DNA from: a virus
Direction: 5' to 3' (one strand)
IMG/VR virus record: IMGVR_UViG_3300015373_000036
Coordinates: 1 to 27,570 of that record
Length of the DNA stretch: 27,570 nt
The notes beneath the pieces were generated by a model. That model made no database searches, had not been told where the DNA came from, and saw only the letters and a list, made by a program, of their open reading frames with translations. A program made the position numbers and the translations under genes. Below are positions 22,346 to 27,570 of the stretch, piece by piece. Each line of letters begins with the position of its first letter. Position 1 is the first letter of the stretch.

Positions 22346-23325
22346 TATGGACGCAACCGCCTGATCATCATTCGCTGAGTAGTACCGTCAGCCTGCATGA
22401 CGTTATCGTAGATGTAATCCACACCCTCCACCAATTCCTTTGGGGGATACTCGTGTTCGATGTAACCGGGATCGTAATCGTAGTAGGGCCAACCGGTTTG
22501 CGGCGACGATGGTGGCGTCGGCGACACGGCCGTCATCCGCCCCGAACCCGAGAAGTCAACAGACAGAGGCAGTTTCGCCGACAATGGCATGGCCAGCGCA
22601 CCCGAGCCGGAAAGACCGACCACCGTCGGCATCGTCGGCATGATGCCGACTGTCACCGCACCAGCTCCTGAAAGGTCAACCGGTGCAATGAATCTCGAGA
22701 ACGCCGCACCGGCCAGCGCGCCCGCGCCCGCGAGAGCCATGCTCACCGGGACCGAAACAGGTGGCGGCGCAACAAGTTCAGCAACCTGTGCCGCTGTCAG
22801 CGCCACGTTCCAGTAAGTGAACGAATCCATCGTGCCCGACATATCGCTGCCACCCACACCCCCCAGGAGGACAACACTGTTGGCGCGATTGAAAGGGATT
22901 GCGGCAGTGTGTGATAACACTTCAACAGCGTCCACGTAGACCTTGATCACCGTGCCGTCCGAGGTCACTATGAAGGAATGCACGACATCCTCGGTGTACA
23001 CAGGCGCAGGCGTAATCAAAGTGCCTGTGTCATAAAGCTTTACCTTGCTGTCAATGGTGACGTTCAAGAAGATGGCACTCTGCATCTCGATAATGGTTGT
23101 CTCAGAAGCTGTTACATCATCAATGTTCACCGGGGCGGAGATAGACCACGTGCTGAGACTGCCCAAGCTGGTGTCATCGATCTTACCGACGAATTGCCTT
23201 GAGATAGAACCTGATCCGTTCAGTGAGCCGGTCGGGCCGGTCAGCGTGCGCAGACCGTTGGTCGACGTGGCAATGTTCCCGCTGGCTTCGTTGAACTCGA
23301 ATACCGTTGTCGGCGTTGGTATCAA
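22345..23325 (-). CDS. LamG-like protein with glycine-rich repeats, possible head decoration (326 aa)
   Basis: TTG 23325 follows GAGGAG by 5 nt. Residues about 5-190 read like a LamG/concanavalin-like jellyroll: an opening VFEFNEASGNIATSTNG, a middle with FIVTSDGTVIKVYVDAVEV, and a closing MDSFTYWNVALTAAQVAEL. Four glycine-rich repeats follow (LAGAGALAGA, LSGAGAVTVG, LSGSGALAMP, FSGSGRMTAV). They are of the same type as in the duplicated tail genes. A Pro/Tyr-rich tail closes the protein. It lies just after the capsid gene, a common place for head decoration or fibre proteins. Binding of surface glycans is a guess from the fold. Confidence 0.72.
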   Translation of the reverse strand: MIPTPTTVFEFNEASGNIATSTNGLRTLTGPTGSLNGSGSISRQFVGKIDDTSLGSLSTWSISAPVNIDDVTASETTIIEMQSAIFLNVTIDSKVKLYDTGTLITPAPVYTEDVVHSFIVTSDGTVIKVYVDAVEVLSHTAAIPFNRANSVVLLGGVGGSDMSGTMDSFTYWNVALTAAQVAELVAPPPVSVPVSMALAGAGALAGAAFSRFIAPVDLSGAGAVTVGIMPTMPTVVGLSGSGALAMPLSAKLPLSVDFSGSGRMTAVSPTPPSSPQTGWPYYDYDPGYIEHEYPPKELVEGVDYIYDNVMQADGTTQRMMIRRLRP

Positions 23326-23343
23326 GATTTCTCCTCACAGTTA

Positions 23344-23392
23344 GGTGACACGACGGCCGGGAGACCACCAAAGTACCGACCGCCGTGCCACC
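23344..23392 (-). terminator. Second hairpin downstream of the capsid gene
   Basis: In the leftward RNA, GGUGGCACGGCGG (23392-23380) pairs with CCGUCGUGUCACC (23356-23344) over 13 bp, with two G-U wobbles and a 23-nt loop. On the opposite strand those positions would be A-C mismatches, so the fold favours the transcribed strand. It lies in the 96-nt gap between the capsid gene and the LamG-like gene. No U-tract follows, so RNA stabilisation or partial attenuation is as likely as termination. Confidence 0.5.
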
Positions 23393-23396
23393 CAAG

Positions 23397-23427
23397 GTGT
23401 AATCGCTTGCCGCCTAAGCGATTACGC
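23397..23427 (-). terminator. Hairpin containing the stop codon of the capsid gene
   Basis: taatcgctt (23400-23408) and aagcgatta (23416-23424) form a perfect 9-bp stem with a 7-nt loop, extended by further pairs to 23397/23427 with one G-T position. The TAA of the capsid gene (23422-23424) lies inside the stem. It may protect the abundant capsid message or reduce readthrough into downstream genes. It lacks a run of U. Confidence 0.6.
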
Positions 23428-24921
23428 GAGCTGGATGATCTCGAACAGTTCGGGGTGATCGACCAACAGACCCACCCGCTCCTCGATTCGCATCGTCCAC
23501 AGGTTCTGCTCGAAGTCAAACCCGTTGGTGTTGGTCACATCAACGCGCAGACCACCGAGCCGCAGCACCTGACCACCGTCGCCGAAATCGCCGACAATCG
23601 GAAGCCCTGCTGGCTGAACAGGAGTCGAAACAACCCTCTTGTTCCAGAGCGTAAGTCCTTGCTCCACACCAAGACTCGATGGCGGGCCAGCATTGGCGGC
23701 GACACCGTAGTTGGTGCCGAAGAACGAGCCGCCCAGGTACTGCCCGTTCGCATCCTTGGCCAGCCGAATCGTAAGCCAGTCAACAGGATTGAGCAGTGCA
23801 GCATCCGGCTCATAGAACCACGTCATCCGAATGTCGGTGATGGCCTGAAGGATTGCCTCAGCCGCCGCCGTACCCTTGGTGTAATCCGTTGGGAGAGTGA
23901 CCTTTCGGCCAGGCGTGACACTCGCGAGCGTGACACTGCCGGTGCCCGCACCGGGTGCACCACCCACGACCACATTGGTAACCGGCGTGACAACGGTCGG
24001 CGTGTTGAATCCAGTCGGGAAGGATTGGTTGGTGCCGGTCGACCTGTTGTACAACCCGTTCACACCGGGCATCCCTGAGCCGCAAAGCAATTCGATCTCT
24101 TCTTTGCGAGTCACACCGAACACGCCGCGCCGCTGCACGAGCGCCCAGAAATACGGGGCGTCCTGAATCATCTCATCGGTGACGCGCTCCAGGTTGGCGA
24201 TCTTGCCGACCTGTTCCGAATACCGTTTCACGCCAGAGCCGCTCGTCGGCTTGGTGGCACCTTCCGGCACCGTCGCAGCGTTGTTGGTGAATGTCTCCTC
24301 ACGCACGTAGCTCACGATGGGACCGGACACCGGCATCGTGGGGAACAGGGACGCAATGACATTCGGGTAGAACCGCATCTCTGAGATACCCGGCAGGAAC
24401 GTCGGCTCGACCGTGGGACCTGCTGTGCCACCAGGGAAGTACACCCCGACCGCCAGGTTACCCGTTGGGGGAACCGTTGTGCCACTTGTGTATTCACCTT
24501 GCAGACCGGCGACACCCTGTGCCTTGAAGGTCAGGTCCTCGGGACCATCGAACCGCAACCCTACGTCAAAGCTGAAGTCGCCCTTGCCAGAACCCTTGTT
24601 GACCAGGTTCGCCTGTGCGCGCTTCTGGAGTTCCAGGTAGGTAGCCCAATTCTCTTGGGCCAGCTTCATTTTCGCGTTGGGCTCCATTGCGGGTGCCGGT
24701 GGCTCACCGCTCGGCTCTGGGTCGCCGCCTACCCGCCACTTGTTGGCAGCGTTGTAAGCCTTGATGCCAGAAGCGATTTCGCTGTCCTTCTTCTCGGCAC
24801 CCTCCATGAACGTCGCGAAGTCGGCGACCGTGATGGTGCCCTCTTCGCACTCCTTGATCTTGACATGAACGTCTCGATTGAGTTCGGCCGCTTGCTGCTT
24901 CAACTCTAATACGTTGGGCAT
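23422..24921 (-). CDS. Major capsid protein, HK97 fold (499 aa)
   Basis: Residues 1-60 form a helical delta-like scaffold region (LELKQQAAELNRDVHVKIKE). A Pro/Glu-rich linker (GDPEPSGEPPAPAMEP, about 66-81) follows. The mature domain shows typical HK97-family signatures: FLPGISEMRFYPNVIASLFPTMP, VPEGATKPTSG, VGKIANLERVTDEMIQDAPYF and a C-terminal ENLWTMRIEERVGLLVDHPELF-type ending (here FDFEQNLWTMR). An insertion of about 60 residues with Thr/Val/Gly repeats (around 315-345) is probably a surface loop. It is directly downstream of the protease that would remove the N-terminal part. AAGGGA lies upstream of ATG 24921. Confidence 0.95.
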   Translation of the reverse strand: MPNVLELKQQAAELNRDVHVKIKECEEGTITVADFATFMEGAEKKDSEIASGIKAYNAANKWRVGGDPEPSGEPPAPAMEPNAKMKLAQENWATYLELQKRAQANLVNKGSGKGDFSFDVGLRFDGPEDLTFKAQGVAGLQGEYTSGTTVPPTGNLAVGVYFPGGTAGPTVEPTFLPGISEMRFYPNVIASLFPTMPVSGPIVSYVREETFTNNAATVPEGATKPTSGSGVKRYSEQVGKIANLERVTDEMIQDAPYFWALVQRRGVFGVTRKEEIELLCGSGMPGVNGLYNRSTGTNQSFPTGFNTPTVVTPVTNVVVGGAPGAGTGSVTLASVTPGRKVTLPTDYTKGTAAAEAILQAITDIRMTWFYEPDAALLNPVDWLTIRLAKDANGQYLGGSFFGTNYGVAANAGPPSSLGVEQGLTLWNKRVVSTPVQPAGLPIVGDFGDGGQVLRLGGLRVDVTNTNGFDFEQNLWTMRIEERVGLLVDHPELFEIIQLA

Positions 24922-24941
24922 GACCCCAATTCCCTTCTGTT

Positions 24942-25823
24942 TCAGTCGTTTACATGACGGGTTGCAAAGCTCATAGCCTTAGCACGTGCGGTGGCAAGGA
25001 CTTTCACTTTGCGCTCCTGGTCAGCAGAATCGGCAGCGGCCGTACCGGTTGGCTCTTCTGGTGCCGGAAGTTCGTAATCTTTGTCGGTAATCTCGATGCC
25101 GAATTTCTTTGCGGCAGAACGAATCTTACCCTTGATGCTGGAAAGCTGATCGGAGCTATAGGCTTTCGAGTTGTCGCCCTGATTGATGTAGCTCCACGCC
25201 GCCCGCACATGCTTCTCGGTGTCGAGCGGGTATCGCTTCTTGCCATCCTCCTGATAGCCGGGGTCGGCGTAGGTCACGTCACCGTAAGGCTTCTTGCCAT
25301 CATCGTCGGCCTTGATCGAAAGTGCTTCTTCCACAATGGATTTGATGAATTCCTTGGTTTCCTCGGTCAGCTCGCCCTCGACGGTCAGCCCCTTGGACGC
25401 CAGCACCATTGCGTGAGTGTTGGCCGGTACCACCACAAATGAGCCGTTGACCAGCTCGCGCACGGTGCGCCCACCCGGTGCCCGCTTCTCCCGGTAGGCC
25501 ACCGAGACATGGGTAATATGCTTGCCCCGCACCAGCTTTCGAGTGTCCTGTGCGTTGTCGGTTTCGGCGTAGGTGCCCCGGCAGATGATGTTCTCACCCT
25601 CCAAAGTTGGCTTGGCAGAACCGACTACCGAATTAACCTTGTGCGTGTGGTCGTTGACGAACGTAATGTGTTCCGGCAGTGGCATTTCCCAGCCATCGGC
25701 GGTCAGCTCGTCACCATCCCTGTCGAGGTCGGGGGTGGCCAGCGCAACGGTGAATTCGCCTGGCCCGCTTGACCCTTCGACATCCTCGATGGTTGCCTCG
25801 ATGGTTTTGGTCTTGATGTCCAT
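24942..25823 (-). CDS. Prohead protease fused to a DUF6582-like domain (293 aa)
   Basis: The start is ATG 25823, two bases after the portal stop, with GGAGGAAGG about 9 nt upstream. An open extension to 25859 lacks a site. Residues about 5-150 are an HK97-type (U35) protease: FTVALATPDLDRDGDEL, the catalytic-type histidine in ITFVNDHTH, and the serine segment ITHVSVAYRE. Residues about 175-260 form a second domain (GDVTYADPGYQEDGKKRYPL, then HVRAAWSYINQGD, then IKGKIRSAAKKFGIEI). This resembles a small domain (DUF6582) found alone or fused in actinobacteriophage proteins. The tail is Ala/Lys-rich. The enzyme matures the capsid and clears the scaffold. The role of the second domain is unknown. 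Confidence 0.88.
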   Translation of the reverse strand: MDIKTKTIEATIEDVEGSSGPGEFTVALATPDLDRDGDELTADGWEMPLPEHITFVNDHTHKVNSVVGSAKPTLEGENIICRGTYAETDNAQDTRKLVRGKHITHVSVAYREKRAPGGRTVRELVNGSFVVVPANTHAMVLASKGLTVEGELTEETKEFIKSIVEEALSIKADDDGKKPYGDVTYADPGYQEDGKKRYPLDTEKHVRAAWSYINQGDNSKAYSSDQLSSIKGKIRSAAKKFGIEITDKDYELPAPEEPTGTAAADSADQERKVKVLATARAKAMSFATRHVND

Positions 25824-25825
25824 AT

Positions 25826-27331
25826 TCAGTTTCCTTCCTCCATCAGCAGGTGCAGACATGCGATCTGAATATCCTTGCGGTCCAATGGGTTTCGCTCGAG
25901 TATGTGCACCGCCACCTCGCCCCAGTTCTTGCCCCGACCCAGTTCCGACACGATGTCGGCACGGTACTTCATGGCCTTATCCGTAAGCGCCGGAACACGT
26001 TTCGGCAAATCGCCGGTCACCTTGGGCGACTGAATATTAGTGGCGTTCGGCGACACCGGCAATTCCTTGGGCTGATGCTGAGCCGAAAGTCCCATCTCTG
26101 CATCGGCTTTCGCCGATGCCGACAGTGCGCCGAGCGGCTGCAACGCCTGATTGGCGTACAACTCATCGGCCAGTGGCCCGGCGTCGTCGAAATCGAACCA
26201 CTCGCGTACCTCGGCAGGCTTCGCGATACCGGACTGCACAAGCTGAACTGCCGCTGGCGCAAGGGTTTCCACGTCACCACGGAGCTGCTGACTGACGTTG
26301 AACCGCATCTCACGCTTACCGGCGAACTCACGACCCACATGGTAGTCGAATACGGATTCCATTGCCTTCAAACGGAAGTCGATGGAGGACTTGTACACGT
26401 CCTTGAATCCCGGCTCAGCGGCAGTGGTTCCGCGTGTGGTCTGATCGATTATCTGAACCGCTTCTGGCGCAAGGTCATACACCATGCAGACCTCGCCACG
26501 GTTCAGCTTGCGACTGTCGATGTACTGCATCTCTTCCGAATTGAGCTGCATCATGGTGGCCGTGGTCTGATCTTCGAGGATCATCACGCCACCGGCATTG
26601 TCGGCACCGCCCGAGGTCGACTTGATACCCGCTCGCAGATTGTTTCGACCCTTCTCCCCCAAGCGTTTTGGCGTACTCAGCACCATCGATGGGCGTCCCA
26701 TTTCGCGCCACCATGAGTCCTGCGCACGCCTGGCACCATCCTCGTTGAGCAGTGTAAGTCGCAGTGGCTCAAGACGACTCAGCCCTCGCATGGTGTTGTC
26801 GGGGTTGTAGCGCCGGAACGGGACCACCTCGGTTTCCGGTAGCCACATGTTCGGCATACCCATGAATTGGTATAACAGAGAACCATTTTCGTCTCGTTTG
26901 ATCTGAGTGAGCGCCGGATGCATGGGCACCAGTGAGACGATCTTGCGCGTGTCGGGGTCGCGATTCTTGACCAGGTACGCCTCGCCGTAAATCTCGAAAG
27001 TTGTTGCCACCCAATGATAGAAGTGGAACTTGTCGACAGTAAGGCAGGGGTCCTGCATGAGTGACGCGTAGGCTCCGTTGCGGTCGCGGATGTCACCTTC
27101 GCTCGGGCGAGTATTCCACACCGTGACACCAAGGCGCGCAATGAGATTCGCTATCTTGTCGATGACCGCGAAGACGTGTGGCTGAACCTTGTACATGACA
27201 CCGTAGGTGACGAACTGAGTCTGAAGCTGCACACCCGTTCTCGGGGCGAAATACGACTCGTTGAACTGTGGTGCTATCTCTGCGAAGGCCTGTAGCGCAA
27301 TCGAGCGAGATACACCGTTAGACAGGATCAT
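25826..27331 (-). CDS. Portal protein, HK97 family (501 aa)
   Basis: Dodecameric portals form the DNA gate of the head. This protein has the family's N-terminal part (HVFAVIDKIANLIARLGVTVWN), the wing and stem regions with VATTFEIYGEAYLVKNRD and SLVPMHPALTQIKRDENG, and PFRRYNPDNTMRGLSRLEPLR. The clip and C-terminal segment contain LNRGEVCMVYDLAPEAVQII, with KPAEVREWFDFDDAGPLADEL near the end. AGGAG is 7 nt upstream of ATG 27331, and the start overlaps the preceding small gene by 14 bp. It is followed directly by protease and capsid, the canonical order. Confidence 0.95.
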   Translation of the reverse strand: MILSNGVSRSIALQAFAEIAPQFNESYFAPRTGVQLQTQFVTYGVMYKVQPHVFAVIDKIANLIARLGVTVWNTRPSEGDIRDRNGAYASLMQDPCLTVDKFHFYHWVATTFEIYGEAYLVKNRDPDTRKIVSLVPMHPALTQIKRDENGSLLYQFMGMPNMWLPETEVVPFRRYNPDNTMRGLSRLEPLRLTLLNEDGARRAQDSWWREMGRPSMVLSTPKRLGEKGRNNLRAGIKSTSGGADNAGGVMILEDQTTATMMQLNSEEMQYIDSRKLNRGEVCMVYDLAPEAVQIIDQTTRGTTAAEPGFKDVYKSSIDFRLKAMESVFDYHVGREFAGKREMRFNVSQQLRGDVETLAPAAVQLVQSGIAKPAEVREWFDFDDAGPLADELYANQALQPLGALSASAKADAEMGLSAQHQPKELPVSPNATNIQSPKVTGDLPKRVPALTDKAMKYRADIVSELGRGKNWGEVAVHILERNPLDRKDIQIACLHLLMEEGN

Positions 27332-27570
27332 TCGACAACTCCTGACGGTAGACGATGTTCACCCGGTCGACGTGCATGCGGCCGGGGATGGCCTGCGGCG
27401 TCTCGATGACCTGATTGGGCACAGTCACGCAGTTCTCGAAAACCAGTCTGCGCCAAGACTCTTCGACCAACAGACCGGCGAACTCACCCTCCTTGTCCTT
27501 CAGTGTCACCACGAACCTCTTCTTAATGTCGTTGTGCCATAAGCGATCTCGAGCCCATAGCCCACCGCCG
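27318..27570 (-). CDS. Small protein before the portal, probably running off the right edge
   Basis: The reading frame is open from the right edge to TAA at 27318. An internal GTG pair at 27512-27507 with AGAAGAGG just upstream could start a protein of about 64 aa. However, the codons before it (LWARDRLWHNDIKKRFVV) look like genuine protein and continue in frame to the edge, so the gene more likely begins outside the window. It contains LKDKEGEFAGLLVEESWRRLVFENC and ends overlapping the portal start. Small genes of this kind often sit between terminase and portal in mycobacteriophages. Function unknown. Confidence 0.7.
   Translation of the reverse strand, partial: GGGLWARDRLWHNDIKKRFVVTLKDKEGEFAGLLVEESWRRLVFENCVTVPNQVIETPQAIPGRMHVDRVNIVYRQELSNDPV

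Noticed and set aside
25850-26716. 288-codon plus-strand frame opposite the portal
   Set aside because: Shadow of the portal gene; the portal match is clear and the antisense frame shows no family features.

Overview
The window is the late (virion and lysis) region of a tailed siphovirus that infects actinobacteria, most likely Mycobacterium or a close mycolic-acid relative. The host inference rests on four things: the gene order, the -1 frameshifted tail chaperone pair, a tape measure carrying wall-hydrolase domains, and a DUF4185 protein of a family known to cut mycobacterial D-arabinan. Every convincing gene is on the minus strand, so the biological order runs from the right edge to the left. 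Genes are tightly packed with many ATGA, GTGA and TAATG overlaps, and base composition is moderately GC-rich throughout. Terminase, integrase, repressor and replication genes are not in the window.

Head and connector (27570 to 20239): a small protein cut by the right edge, HK97-type portal, prohead protease fused to a second domain, major capsid protein, a LamG-like protein with glycine-rich repeats, an 81-aa Acb2/Tad1-type nucleotide sponge (predicted anti-CBASS), head-tail adaptor, stopper, a 56-aa small gene, a neck protein and the tail terminator. Two RNA hairpins sit just after the capsid gene.

Tail (20197 to about 5020): major tail protein, tail assembly chaperones G and G-T with a -1 slippery site, a 1381-aa tape measure with a transglycosylase-like and a peptidase-like domain, Dit-like and Tal-like baseplate proteins, then a run of minor tail proteins. 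The run includes a collagen-like protein, a tandemly duplicated glycine-repeat pair, a small predicted lipoprotein and two small conserved-looking proteins.

Lysis and wall degradation (5012 to 1282): an M15 peptidase + GH25 muramidase lysin that is split between two frames exactly at its zinc motif, a DUF4185 (GH183-type) arabinan hydrolase candidate, two two-TM holin-like proteins and a small unknown protein. An intergenic region of about 725 bp follows, with several hairpins and a promoter with upstream direct repeats. It precedes one more minus-strand gene that ends at a terminator-like hairpin on the left edge.

Most worth a second look: (1) the lysin's 13-nt interruption at a CTT-TGA, whose precise removal restores SxHxxGxAxD; (2) the Acb2-type anti-CBASS gene inside the head operon; (3) the structured intergenic region at 557-1281; (4) shared glycine-rich repeats linking a head-operon protein to two tail proteins; (5) the lipoprotein among tail genes.
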